Part shown: piece by piece, positions 1-13,442 of the stretch
Layout of the letters: every line of letters begins with the position of its first letter
Position numbering within the stretch: position 1 is the first letter of the stretch
NCBI GenBank assembly: GCA_963457665.1
Contig: OY735220.1
Location: forward strand, 33,238,969-33,302,968
Source of the DNA: Thysanoteuthis rhombus
Taxonomy: Eukaryota > Mollusca > Cephalopoda > Oegopsida > Thysanoteuthidae
Direction: 5' to 3'
DNA: 64,000 nt
Position numbers and translations under genes: made by a program
The notes under the pieces: model-generated
What the model was told of the DNA's origin: nothing
The model's input: the letters and a program-made list of their open reading frames with translations, nothing else
Databases searched by the model: none

Positions 1-930
1 CTGGATAGGATTGATAACTTAAACTATGCATTGTTCGGCACAAGTTCAAATGTGTGTGTGTGTGTGTGCGCGTGCGTGCAGTTGAAAAATTGTTGCACTA
101 CTCTATCAAGTACGTATGGCAAGCTGTTGGACTTGAAAATTAGGATTCGAGATCCTGTCTGAGCTCGAACGCCGCCTCCTGGTATTGCAGAGAAATACAC
201 AATTACTCCGGCCATAAATTGATTCTCTGTTCGGTTTACCCAGAAATAATTTGTAAGACAATTTGGAATTTGTATGTGAGTGATTTTGGCAATCCTTCCA
301 AGAACGCAATTCTCGAACAGACATTTTAAATCGGCAATTTTTTTTTCAAAATATGGCTGAAAAGGAGTTTTCCTTTGACGCTCTAAAAAATGATATGAGG
401 TTCAAAAAAGGATAAATATACAACGCATTGATAAGAATGTTCATAAATAACGTTCTTCTCGATCTAAACAAAAAAATATAAAATCAAAATAACATTATTC
501 TCGATCTAAAGACACTATTTTATATATATGAGTGTGTGAGAGAGAGAGAGTAATTATACAATGTGTTGATCAGTTATTAACAAATTCACGAAAACAAAAC
601 CTAACACTTTTTTCAAATTATGTTGCTATTCATCATGTAACTGTACTAATTAACTTAATTTTTTCAAAAAATCTAGCTAATTTTAGCCAATTTTAGCTGA
701 TTCAACGTGGCCGTTCTAGAATTGTCTTAATGCTTTTAATTTACAGGCGCGGGTCAAGAGAGGTCGGACCCTCATCTCCGCTTAGGCAAAGCATAGTAGA
801 AATTTATTTTAAATATCTAGATAAAGTAATTTTATAATTGAAAAAAAAAAAAAAAAAAAAGCCAAAACAAATAATCTCATATAATCATAAATCGACCTTA
901 AAAACGAAAATGTATCCTTGTTTAACCAAA
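1..930. other. Left flank without a gene
   Basis: AT-rich sequence with a (TG)n microsatellite at about 50-77 and a poly-A run near 840-860. No supported gene. The short open frames at 24-324 lie across a repeat-like, GC-richer patch (150-210). Confidence 0.5.
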
Positions 931-2023
931 GGGTGGCAAACTCATTGCGTCGAGTGCACGAACTACCAAATCCAGCTTAGATTCAGTTCCTACTGAATTA
1001 GTACCCGGGAGAATCTTGCTCGTTTCTTTTTTCTTTGATAGTTCGACTGCAGTTTAGTTTGTCAGTATCGGATATTTAGTTTATATTTGATTTTTAAAAA
1101 AATGATCAAATTTAATAATTTTCATGCGTTTTTCATCAGGAAGCAGACGACAAAACATAAGAAAGAAACATGCAACCAAAATGGCTAAATGTTTCATTGC
1201 CGATTGCAATCACAGATCTGATCGTAACTGTTGCAAATATCAAACATGATTTCATTAAGATGAGGGTCTATCCGGCGTTGGAATGCACTATTCATCCATT
1301 CTTATAACTTTGAAGGAATATTTTATAGCTAGAATAAGAACTTTTCTAGGTCATAACAACAAGAAAACCTGGCCAAGTTGGTAAGGTTTGTTGTGTGTAT
1401 AAATAAAGCTAACAAGAGCTGGTGTTTAGTGAGTGTTATGTTAAAAAGGGAAATAAATTAAAAAAACAACAACAAAAACGAACAAACAAAAATTCATTAA
1501 AAAATAATGAATGGATAAGTACTTTTTTTTAATTCATGGTAAACATTCAATATCTCAGCGCTTTCTGACTTGGCTATATATAAAGAATAATTGAATGCGG
1601 ACTCACACACACAACTAAACGCTTTCAAGTGCTGTTGCCACTTAATACACAAATTTATCCAAGTTTATATTGTTTACGGAAATAAGCCCCACACGAAAAC
1701 ATTCTATGATCATTCTTCTTGATATTACACAAAGTTTATTGAAATAAAAAAATCATTCCTCGACGATTTGAATTTTGTTGTAAAAAAGTTAGTTAAATAA
1801 GTCCGAAGTCTGCTGTTGAAAGGTAGTTTATTCTACCTGGCAGTATATAAACATTTAAAACAAAATATCACTTAATTGACTATGCAAGTAACTTGACTTC
1901 AATAGTAAAAAGTTGTATGTATCGAGCACTCTATGAAATAAATACATTATATATCAGAAGTGGCTTTATATTATTGATATATCATTATATTATGTTATAC
2001 TGCCAGCCTGATTTGTACCACGT

Positions 2024-2059
<36 letters not shown>

Positions 2060-2580
2060 AGGAACCCTTTTAACATGGTATATGCTAGACACAGGCTCTT
2101 GTAAGTTCACAACCAACTTGGTCAGGTTAATGATTAACTGACTTTGCAAGTAAAAAAAATTACGTGTTATATTTGTTGTATGATTTAGGACCCTTTTTTA
2201 ACATAATATGCTAAACACAGATTCTTATTAGTTCACAATCAACTTGGTTTAGGTTTTTTCTTTGTTGTTGTTGAAGATCAGAAAAGTTCTTATTTTAGCC
2301 TTAAAACATTCCAAAGAATTTATAATTAGTGCTTTCCAATAATAGGGTCTTCTCTCGTCATGAGGAAATCGTATGTAATATTTACAGTTATGATCAGATC
2401 AAATCACTTATGAAACATTGAGCCATTATGACTGCGTGTTCTTTTGTAATGTTTTGTCATTGGTTTCCGGTAGGAAAACGCGAGAAAATCCATAAAAATC
2501 ACCATAAGTTATCAATATTTCATCAAGTATAAACTAGATGCCCTACACTGACAAACTGGGTGAAATTGCGGTCGAAATAC

Positions 2581-2611
<31 letters not shown>

Positions 2612-2700
2612 AACGAGCGAAATTACCCTAGTATTAATTCAGTTTGAACTGAATCGAGGCTGGATCCTGGAGTTCAACATAACGTCGGACGGAGTAGTTT
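930..2700. repeat. Large imperfect inverted repeat (foldback-like element 1)
   Basis: The left arm (about 930-1465) and the reverse complement of the right arm (about 2200-2700) align almost end to end. Shared words include TTGCTCGTTTCTT / TCGCTCGTTTCTT, GTTTGTCAGT, GACAAAACAT, AATGTTTCAT and AATAAGAACTTTTCT. The loop (about 1465-2200) holds a (TA)n run at 2027-2055. Divergence between arms is substantial, so the element is old. No transposase is visible. Confidence 0.75.
2055..2262 (+). repeat. Direct repeat of about 70 bp inside the loop of foldback 1
   Basis: TTTAGGAACCCTTTTAACAT...GCTAGACACAGGCTCTTG...GTTCACAACCAACTTGG at about 2056-2126 recurs as TTTAGGACCCTTTTTTAACAT...GCTAAACACAGATTCTTA...GTTCACAATCAACTTGG at about 2186-2256. 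Confidence 0.65.
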
Positions 2701-3223
2701 AAAAAAAAAAAAAAAAAGATTGGACATCCTTTATCAAAATCATTGATCAGCACTTGATCCTGTATTAAGTTTATGTTAATTCGAATTCGAGGAACAATAA
2801 CCAATTATTTAGAAGATAAAAAATTGAGTTTCTTGGAAATAAGTACGTAAGTAATTTACGCAAGGGAAGTACCAAAGTGAAGGTCAATCCTTCAAAGACA
2901 ATCGTCAACACAAGCAGCACCAACCAAAGGGATACTTGGTAAGAAGAAAAAATAGAAATATTTTTATGTAGGAATAGTTAAATTGATTCGTGGTTGAGGT
3001 AGTTACGTATTTCTCAACAACGCATATTTGATTTTGTAACATCTCAAATAAATATCGAGCTGAATAGTTGAACACCGTTTCTATACAATGAAAGGAAATT
3101 TTTTTTAGCAGATTTTGTATAATTGGCATTATGACCAAAAACCACTTAATGTAATCTAATGACAATAAAATTTAAAGCCAACCAGTGTACGTTTAAGTTT
3201 TCAAGTTGGTTTAAGTTTAATGC

Positions 3224-3535
3224 AGAATGAATACAAGAATTTTAGTTGAAAAAAAGAACCTTGCGTTAACCTTTCAAATTACTGTGTAAGCATTTTAATA
3301 CAGAACAAAGCTTTGGGTATACCGTTTGCAAAACAATGGGTAATTAATAATAAAGAAAATATTACTGCTTCTTATACGATTAGTAACAAGAACTTTCAAT
3401 TCAACCATCCATTCGGCCATATCTGAGATTTTCCATTTCAAAGGGATTTTAACCGAAGTAGTATCATAAATAGTTGTGGTAGCAGAAACAGGTTAAGAAG
3501 GAGAAGAACAGTGAGGATGGTTCACCCAAAAATAT
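3224..3535 (-). pseudogene. Relic of PCS exon 2 and its 3' intron flank
   Basis: Bases 3224-3340 match 24413-24525, the intron just after PCS1 exon 2 (shared words such as GAATTTTAGT and CAAATTACTGTGT). Next to it, 3398-3480 read backwards give DTTSVKIPLKWKISDM, alignable with [16 protein letters not shown] of PCS1, and AAGGAGAAGAA at about 3495-3510 matches the exon about 30 bases further on, after an insertion. The piece is short and clearly decayed, and I saw no other exons beside it. An interspersed repeat carrying this segment is the alternative explanation. Confidence 0.45.
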
Positions 3536-4025
3536 GGCTATCAAAAAAAAAAAAAAAATTAGTATCAATTAAAGTAAATGTACAATTTTTACCAATAATT
3601 TGGTCTTAGTTTATGGCTATTGTGTTCGTTAAGTGGGCTTTGAATAAGTATATATAAGAGTTTTAGCAATAGAGTTAGCTGTGAATTGGAAAGTTTAGCC
3701 CATTTTAACCAATTTTGCTGATAGTTTTAGGTATCAATAACAAACAATACTTGGCAACATCGTAAAAAAAATACGTCATCTATTGATCCGAATTTCAATG
3801 ATGTCACATCTTTTTATGACATCGCGTCCTTCATGACATAATAGCAGCTGGTTGATAAAATAAACAAAAAAAAAACTCTTTCGTATTTCTGTTGGAATCG
3901 ACTGACAGACCGATCGAAAAACAAGTAATAGAGGGGTGTGGACTCATCTAAAAAGAAAAACAATAACAAATATGGCACCGAAAGAAATCTGAGAAAAACG
4001 AGGTGTGGGTTTGAATGTTAGATTC

Positions 4026-4100
4026 AATCTCGTAGCTCAGCTGGTAAGAGCAGCTAATACCATTGTTTGGTCTAACAACCAGACAAACAGTGGAGAGTTT
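4026..4100 (+). repeat. tRNA-derived SINE head (degenerate)
   Basis: TAGCTCAGCTGGTAAGAGCAG matches a tRNA D-arm/A-box, but no convincing B-box or acceptor pairing follows, so this is a SINE head rather than a tRNA gene. Confidence 0.5.
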
Positions 4101-4374
4101 ACTTTCTTAAATAAGGTGAAGATTGCTACGGCAGAAAACATGGTCAACTCCAGCCCCCGACTTGGACGGGGTGTCCAAGGAGTTGGACAATAATTAATGA
4201 TAGTAATTAGTTAGTTTTCTGATATTCCTCTCATTTTTAAATGTTGTAGAACCACGGTCACCCTGTTTTCATTTCAGATGTCCTTTGCGCCGATATACAG
4301 CAATACAGTTTATTTCGTTTCCAATATCGGTCAAGATGTGTTCAAGCGAAATTAACGATAACGTTGAAAAAAAA

Positions 4375-5275
4375 TATATTTCGATCAAGATTTGCTAAAT
4401 CGAAATTGACGAAATCGTTATGTAAAAACATAATTACCGATGAAGAATTAACTGATCTAACCGAATCTGACTTTAGTTTCTCGGTGACATTTTTCATTTT
4501 TGAGAAAAAGTAACTTTTTCACGAGAAACGAGTGAATTGGCTCTAAAGTGAGTGCTCGATTTATAAGGCATCATGTAAAACCGCATAATGACTTAGTGTC
4601 CCTCTCTGCGACACCCAATACTTGATTTTCAATATACAATATCTTGAAAACTTGACCCCGGCTTTCTGACTGCAAATATGGCTGCTTTTTTCCTGGAGAA
4701 GCAAATGGTTAGTCGTTTGTTTGAGTTTTTATGATGATACACACACACGCCTGGGCGGAGAGACGCGCATCTATAGGCGAGCCCACACAAAAAATGACCC
4801 TTAGACATGCATATTTCAGTTGCGTGACTAATTTACGAAATTACCATCACGGTAATGGAGTTTTCTGCTTTCATTTTGCCGTAATTGTATAATTATGTAA
4901 CCCTAACCCTAACACTAACTTTCATTAGTAACCCTAAATCTTAAATTTCTTAATTTTCAGTAAAAAGTAATCAACCATGTTTGCGGTCAGAAATCAGGAT
5001 CAGGAAATATCAATGTTTGAAATTCAAAATCTGGTGTCGCAAAGGTGGATTCAAACACAGGGTCCAATAATACATTGCACGTACGTTGTAAGTCGATCAC
5101 CGTTTTGGAGCCAATTTACTCGCTTCTCGTAAAAAAAGGTTTCTTTTACTCAAAAATGAAAAGTCTCCAGGAAACTCAAGTTAGATTCAGTTGAAGCAGT
5201 TCATTCTGCTCAAGAAATATCTTCATATAACGATTTCGTTAATTTCTATTTAACGAATCTTAACAGCAATATCTT
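4375..5275. repeat. Large imperfect inverted repeat (foldback-like element 2)
   Basis: Left arm 4375-4700 and right arm about 4965-5275 are reverse complements with scattered changes: AACGAAATCGTTAT outside, then TTTTCATTTTTGAG, CGAGAARCGAGTRAATTGGCTC, GCGACACC, and TTTCTGACYGCAAAYATGG next to the loop. The loop (4700-4960) carries a few telomere-like CCCTAA units. No coding sequence. Confidence 0.75.
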
Positions 5276-6089
5276 TTAAAAAGTGTTAGTTTCCTGTCTT
5301 GAATCCTGCTCAGATTTGTTTTTCTTTTTCACTCTCCTATGGTTCCTTTGGTTCGATTGTTTTACGGAAATAAATATTTTTTATCATTTTAAACGGTTAT
5401 GTAATGTACATTGACTGCAGATTAGCACACTGAATGAAACATCGAAATAATGAGAAGATAAAATAATGTTTTGTCAATCTTAATTTTTCCACTCCTAATC
5501 CCGAACTGACAGTATTTTTATGCAGTTCTTTGAGGCATTAGTTTGGCCCTGCCAACTCTCATGTGTGTCAAATTTCGCTGTTATCAGTCCGTTGCACCGA
5601 AGACCAACACAGAAAATCTCAAATTCCTGGATGTAGCTCTCATCTCGTGTCCAGAATTCTGTTACTTGATCTGTCCTGCTTTTTTGACTTCCACGAATGT
5701 ATAGATTCATGGAGGGGGTTAGTTTTTAAATATGCAGACTTTTCTCTGTACAACAATAGCAATTTGAGTGCGAGCTCAAACCCGGGCAACGAGAACATAA
5801 AAAAAAAATTACATCACTTTTGAAGTAAACAGACAAGTGGACACATCTTGTCACACAATTCTGATCTGAGTCAGTATTTAGTTTATAAAACATCTGATTT
5901 CTCAACATCCTTTCACTTTTTGCCGTTTTTTTTTTTTTGTCCTGGGATAGAATCAAGATACATTTAAATCTGAATATCTGTGGTCAGAATTGTATTGAAA
6001 ATGTGTTCATTTGTCACTGTATGTTGTTTGCTTCAAGAACTATGCGATTTTGTCTTTTTTTGTGTCCGAGTTCGGGTGGGCTCTAAGTG

Positions 6090-6131
<42 letters not shown>

Positions 6132-7440
6132 CTGGCAGAATCATAAAGAGATACTTCGAGGATTAAGGGAAACAGACTATTGGGGAAAAGTTAAAATCTA
6201 TTTTGTATATATATAAAAAAAAACAACATATAATCGGACTTGAACATCTTTTCGTGTTTTTACCGTTTTTTTATATGAAATTGAGCCAGAATAGTGTTTG
6301 TATCTTAATAAAAACTCGTCGTCACAGTCAGCGTCAAAATTTGAAGGTATGTCATGAAAATTCCATCAGAGAATGAAAATATGGTCAGAAAAAATTCTAT
6401 TCATGATATTACTGGCGTTTTCCACAGGAAAACATCTAAAATAGAGTTAAAAAAAAACAAAAAAACATCCCGATCCTGGAGAAACTATTTATTATTATTA
6501 AATACGAAAGAATAAGGCCCTAAAAAGTTATTAAAAAATAAAAAAAATGTCGAGGGTGTGAAACTTTTTTTTTTCTGTCAGTAGGGGTCAAGCGGAGTTA
6601 ATGATGCCAATTTTCAAGTCTGTTGACAAAACGGAATAGACAAGAGCGCTGGAACACACAAATACATACTTTTAAAAGAGAAGGATAAAAGTCTTCGCCA
6701 CCGGTGATGGCTACGGTCGTTCTACTGAATTCCTTGGGTCAAGGTTATTTGGAGAAATGTGTTAATTAGTCTGCACGTGCTGTTTACGTCAAAAGTTACT
6801 CGATTTTCTATCTTATATCCATGTCCGGATTCTAGTTTACAGTCGGAAAGTCTCCATTTTGCTACTGACAACTCTTTATTCTTAAATAACTATGTATGTA
6901 GAGGTAAAAAAAAAAGTGAGAGACCAAGTAACGGAATGTTGAACACAAGATGTGAGCTAGAGATAGGGCTATATGCCGCTTACCAATTTTGATTCATGTC
7001 CTGGGTTATTTACAACAGATGCCTGAGAATGAGATGGATCAGGAGCTTTTTTTTTCTTTTTTTTTTTTGAAACGGAATTAATAGATAAATCAGATGTTGA
7101 AGAAGAAATTAAAGATTGGAAGGCCAACATTATTTTTATTTTTGAAATTTTCGATTACGCAAGTGTTCAAGTTCACCTTAAAGAAATGAACGTTCCATCG
7201 TGTGAAATTTCTAATTATTTTGTTTCCGGGTGTTTCTTTGAATTGAAATGAAAAAGCTTTTTTCTTCATTTAAAAAAAAAATCTCTTGTGCTTTTAAGCT
7301 AAGATCATAAATAATTTTTTACGAAAACTTTTTTTCCAGTAGGAAATGATTAATCTGTTCATTATTGTTCGAAATATATAACAAAAATTTAGACATCAAA
7401 AAATATTGAAGTAAAAATTCACAAAAATGCCTAGTACTAC
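5276..7440. other. Intergenic stretch before PCNP
   Basis: AT-rich with homopolymer runs and a (TA)n tract at 6092-6130. The GC-richer part (5490-5800) looks repeat-derived but I cannot name it. No gene supported. Confidence 0.5.
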
Positions 7441-7498
7441 AAATCTCGTGCGGTAACGTTAGTGAAACGAGATTAGCATTCGAGAATTGACAATAATC

Positions 7499-7532
7499 AT
7501 GGCCGATGCTGGCGATCGAGAATATGCCGGGG
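7499..7532 (+). CDS. PCNP: PCNP exon 1 (start codon)
   Basis: ATG at 7499 opens [11 protein letters not shown], matching the start of vertebrate PCNP in length and composition. The surrounding sequence is less AT-rich than its neighbours and contains CpGs. Two donors are possible. GT at 7533 leaves phase 1 and joins an acceptor ending at 11851. GT at 7537 (GTAAAT) leaves phase 2 and joins an acceptor ending at 11894. Both keep the frame open, so the junction is ambiguous by about 14 residues. This is inferred from similarity and phase, not from a transcript. Confidence 0.6.
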
Positions 7533-10500
7533 GTTCGTAAATATTACAAATGTCTTTTATGTATCTTCGTTTGTATGTTTTTATTTTAATCCATGGTGAC
7601 ATGGGGGTCTAAAAAACACGAAAACAATGAATTGGTAGGCTAAATGTTTGCATAGTATTAAGTGGTGACTGCGATCTGTTCAGCTCTTCTCCTTTCTTTG
7701 CGAGAAGAAAATGTCTTTAATAATGGCCGAGGAAAGAGAAAATAGAATAATAAACAAAGAAAAGATTTAATTAAAATCTACCACAAATGAACAAATATTG
7801 CAATGAGTTTATTTTGGATGCATTTTCGTTTAGTAAAGATAATCGAATACCGACTAGAATTCTTGAAATGTTAGTACAATTAAAGCAGTTTCCTTAAATG
7901 TAAAATCAATATTGCAATTTTTTAAAATGATTTTATGATATTTTTTGTTTGTATCCAAGTTGAAAACAACCAAATTTACTGTAACATTAATATGCAAATA
8001 ATCAAACTGCGATGCTTTCGATGAACTTATTTTAATGAAATATGTGATGCTTTGGCAAAAGAGATGCGTAAAAAACACGTTTTTGATGAAAGCGTTTTTT
8101 TTTCTTTCTTGGTTTAGTTGATTCAATGATTTGTAAATAGGAATAACTTTCTTTCTAACAAAAAATTGAACGATTTACGAGATGAAATTTGGTTTCAATC
8201 ATTTTAAAATTCATCGTGGCTATAAAAAATTTCAGTATAAAAATTGATATTTTATTAAAAAACGAAGCTGAAAAAAATCGGAGATAATGATTTTCAAGGG
8301 GGAGAGGCAGTTCGGTTTCACGAAAAAAATCATTTGGAGCTGATTTTTAAAATTGGAGAAACAAATTTTCGTATATATTTTGTGGAAAGATTATTCATAA
8401 TTCAAGTAAATAAGGCTAATCTACTTTTTTTTTTCTTTTTTTTTTAAAGTAAAAATTCCTCTATGGGCACCTCCAGTGAATAATTCACATTATAAATACT
8501 CCAACATAGAAATACACATTAATTCACGTTACACAAATGTAAACTTGATGAAAAAAAATCATGCTGCTGAGAAACATTTACCCGGCAAAAAATTATTTTT
8601 TATGCAAGAAAGCTGATGTTATTTAATTCATAAGAGTTCATCAGTTTTGAAGTATGATATTTAACAAAAATGCCCGCTCCGAGGAAATTGAAAAAAATTC
8701 ATTTTTCTCTTTTCCTTGTGAAGTGACTAGTTTTTATTCCTTTTATGATCGTCTTATGAAGAAGAGCATTCGAGACGATTTGTGTTAATAAAAATGTAAT
8801 TTTTTGTTTTAATCATTTCGTTATTGTTTTCTACATGACAGTTTCATTTATTTTTTTATTGTCATTTTTGTCCATTCTTTCCATTTTTGATAGCCACTGT
8901 GTCATTTGGTTTTTGATATTTGCAAGAAAACTGCAAATCATGAATTATCTATCAGTTAATTTGGGCTAAAATTTGTGTTTTACTTTGTACAGTTGATGAA
9001 TTTTGAGTTTTTTGTTGTTTTTTACAATTTGAAATGTTGGGAAGAGGATTTTGGGCACTACTTCAGGAAAAAAGGGTCAGTTTCGGGCCTTCATAAAATT
9101 CGAAAAAAAAAAAAACATTTTTTTTTTTCTAGTAATTTTGGTGCTTTCAAATTTTAAGGGCCTGGTAAATCCAGGGATTTAGTCAGCTTTGAAAAAAGTT
9201 AATTTTCCAAGGCTTAAGGATGGGGTCTGTTTTCGATGAACTATGTATCCATAATGAAAAAAGGTTCTTATGAATTGAAAAAAATAACTCGCGAAGACTT
9301 TTTTTTTTCCAGAAGCCAAAAACTGAGACTCTTTTTTTTTCTTTTTTCATGGAGGACAGAAATTGACCCTTTTTTTTTCTTTCAGAAATGTCGAATTTTG
9401 TTCTGATCGATTCTTGTTTTTTTTTCTCCTACTCTTATGATTTTCAGTTTTTGTCTAATTTCTAAGATTTGGAAAGTTCATATTTTTTAAATAATTTACA
9501 TTTTAATTCTAAATATATGAATAATTAATTTTTCTTTTTCAAAGTATCTGATTATTTTCCATTGGATTAATACCTTACCTTTCTTTACCTGTCTCGTACG
9601 TAACCCAGTGGAGAATCGTTGTGACAACGCAGATGATTTCATCATTGGTGTATCCAGGGGAGATAGCTTGACGTAGCTCAGCCCGGTTTAGAATCAGAGT
9701 TGTCTGCCTCCTAGATTGGTTGCCAAACATAACTAGAGAGCCAGTCTGTCCTATTATTTACCCATATTTGAAGGCAGAAGATATGGATTGATGCCTTTCC
9801 TTAGAGCATTAGTGTGACATCAATTGACTGCTTCTTTGCACCCACAATATGATTGTTTACTAGGATCATAGTTGAATCTCCTTACTCTGTACACACCTAA
9901 TGTCAAGTTTGAGCAATGTAACACAGATTGGCCTTGTATGCAGATATTAAAGTGTCACAAGCATCAAAATCTAAAAACCGAATCTGTATGAATCATAATT
10001 TTGTATTGGAATTAGAGAAAATGTTTTGAATTAACTGAACATGGATATTCAACTTCTTATATTCTAAAGATGAAACTTGGATTAATTCTTGACTGGATTC
10101 AATTTTTGCTCAGTTGTTCAGATAAAAATAAACCTTTTTTCATGACAAACTTGATAAAAAAATCAAAATGAAGGTTTCAGTGGAAATCTTGAGTAACAGT
10201 ACTTGTGTAGTTGCATATTTTTTGCAACTGTCAATTCTTACAAGATTTGATTTTTATGGTGTCATTGATGTTTGATGCATTTGATAACCACCACTGAAAA
10301 TTGAATTTTATGCTCAATGTCTTGTGATCGAACAGTTGAAATACTTCGTCTATGTTTTATTCAAAGAATCGTCTCCATTAAAAAAAAAAATCTATGTTTG
10401 TAGTGATATGGTATCATTTTGTGCATCTGTTATATCATAGTTTCAAATTGATTCCATTTCTGAATTTTCTTTGAAAGAACTTCAATGCTTTTTCTATGCC

Positions 10501-13409
10501 ATCTTTTGAATATTTTTCTGCTTTTTTAAATGCCCCCAAGCAACATTAGTGCCTTGGAATTGATATGATTATTTACTAAATTTCAATTGAACTTAACCCT
10601 CATTTTTAATGTTTTTTTCTCCCCCAAATGCCTATCTTTTTATAAATTTGAAATGTTGACATTAAAGCATTTAAGCATTTTCTGTCATGTCCCTAAAGAA
10701 TTTGTCGAAATCATTCTATAAATAAGACTGAATTGCTTAGGTACTTGCTGTAAGGTGATTTGTGGCTGTCAAAAATATCTTTGTATCATTGGAGGGTTGT
10801 GTTTCCTTATGACTAATCAGTTTTCAAACTCACAACTGATTTGGAAGCAAACATTTTATCAATTCTAGCAGTTGATATAAAGATTACACCAGCAAAAACA
10901 AATACTTTGAAATACATTTTTTTTATATTGATTTTATTGATTTCACAAAGATAACAGGTCTGGTTGGTCACTCAGTAGAAACTGTCACATGACCAATGTC
11001 TTTTGGCAGCATGCCAATTAATGAATTACTGCTATTACCTTTTATTTGGTGATGATCATTGGAAAAGTCTGAATTTTCAAAAAACAAGCTGCTGGACAAG
11101 AACCAAAGGACCAATTTAGCATAAATTTACATCATCAATAGACCCCCTCCCCAAAAAAACTTATTTGAGGGAGAGGTGGAAAAGGGCATTTTCTAAACAT
11201 AGTTAGGTGTAAATGTTGAATTTCCCACCCTGTAGCGCCATTGGTGCAGTCTGTATACGTGACATATTCATAGATAGATAGCCTGCCAGCACCACTTGAA
11301 AACTGAAGAAACCTTTGTTGACAGTTTTGGTTGAAGTTCTAACAGGAATGTATGTTAGTTTCCTTTCAACTCATGCAAATGCGTCAGCAACCTTGAAACA
11401 AAATCTCATCCTGACTAATTTTTACTTATCCAATATTAAATCTTTTTTTTTTCTTCTTCTTTCAATTGTCTTTTATGTTTTGCATATAAGGTGTATGCAA
11501 AATAAAGTGGATTTTGCATGAGGAGCGTGAAATGGGTGGTGAGATTGTTTGGAAAATAAACTTTTTTAAAATGAATCAATAGAATGTCATTCATTTGAGG
11601 AAGAAAAGAGATAACCTTGATTTGTGTCCTTCATGGCTTTTAACATTCTCTGGTGAAAAACGTTGAATCTGACTTGTTATATCTTGAAAGAGAATTAGAA
11701 ATCTTAAATACTCTTGCATCTGGAGATTGGGGTCTGTTCTTTCAAGTTTTGCTTACTCTTCTTTTTATTCTTTACGTTCCACAGTGGCTGTCATTCGGTC
11801 TATTCCATATGACAAGTGTTTCACATTTCCCAGTACTTTCAAATTAACCAGGAACTGCCATTACCTGCCAGCAGGAACAGGGAGACAATTCCAGTGTGCT
11901 GACGACGACGACAGCTACAACTACTACAGGGACGACAACAACGACGACAGATGCTGCCCTTCAAGATGAAGATGTACGGACGGCTGACAAAAGAAAAGCC
12001 ACTGTTGTTGAGGATGACACAAATCATGAGGAGGACAAGCCAGAATTGAAAAAGAAGTTCTTTCTCAGTACCAAGCCTGAAGAGAGCAAATCTCCCGCAA
12101 AAAATAATGAAGAGCAAAAACCTCCAAAATCTGCTCCAATCAAAATGTCACTCAATGCACAGGTCGGTCAATATAATTTTGCTTTTCAATTTACAGTATC
12201 ACCACAGATAAACAAAGACATAAATTGCTTGATAAGAATATTTATATGTAGACTCAAGAATGCATACTACAACTGTAACTTTTTCTTTTGTGTAAATCAC
12301 AAGTTGTCCTAAGTGTGGTTGTCTTTACTTATTATTCTTTTCATTGCTAAAAATCAATTGTATGTTTTTAAAAGAATAAAATTCTTCTACTAAAATTTGT
12401 GACAATTTTTCCCCAATGATTGAGGAAAAAAAAAAAAATAATGGTATTGAAATTTTGTCATTTATATTTGGATGCCATATAAAGACACTTGGATAAACTA
12501 TAATTTTTGTTGAAAAATAAAATTTTGACTTACAAGTACCACTAGGGCATGTTGGCTACAAATTTACAAAACATGTTACTTAAAAGTACTGTTGGTACAT
12601 GAAGGATTGAAGTACAGAATTTTTTTCTTTTGAATTTTGTTTACAGGACTTTCTTTCTCTCTGATTCACTGAATGTTCTGTCATTCTGTCCAATGGGTGC
12701 ATCTGATTAGTTTGAGACCAAAATTTGGCTTATTGCAAAAGGTCATTTTTTCTGAAGCTACTATGTAAATCTTTTTTTTTTTTTTTCAAGTGAATACATT
12801 CAATTTGAAACAAAATGATATAGATTACTTATTTAAGCCACATTCAGTTACAGTTTGAGATTTTTTTTTCAAATCAATGTAATTCAGTAAAATATGGGTT
12901 TTTTGTATGTGTGTGGTTGGGATTTTTTCTTTGATAAGTTGAAAGCAGAACATACTTATTTATGTATTTTGTTTAAAAACAAAAATATAAATTACTTATT
13001 CAAGAGTTTTGTTTTAATGAGAACATATGACATGAAAAAACTTTCCCAAAACATTTGTAGTTGATGGAAAAAAATCCATTAATTAGTACTTTATATTAAT
13101 TTTCTTTAAAAACTTTAAATTAAGTATTAGGTTACTCTGATTTGGAAAGAAAAATTTTCTCCTACTGTATAGAGAAATCCATAAATAAGTGGCTTGGTTG
13201 TGTTTTCATTTGACCTGGCAGCTGATGTCACTCGTGTCTTCAAAAAGAATGAACTTTTGATGAGTCAAATTTCAGTCCAAAATGAGTCAGAAGGATTGTC
13301 CAATGTGTACAGCCCTTGGATACTTAGTTTTTTTTAGTACTTCATGACCTTTGATTCTAGTTAACTTTAAATTGACTTTTTATTTTTCACTTGACATGCT
13401 GTTCTTGAA

Positions 13410-13442
<33 letters not shown>

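Noticed and set aside
4026-4100. Functional tRNA gene
   Set aside because: A-box is good but there is no B-box, no acceptor stem pairing and no terminator at the right distance.
4895-4920. Interstitial telomere array
   Set aside because: Only two to three CCCTAA units, common by chance in AT-rich loops; another loose set at 54849 is equally short.
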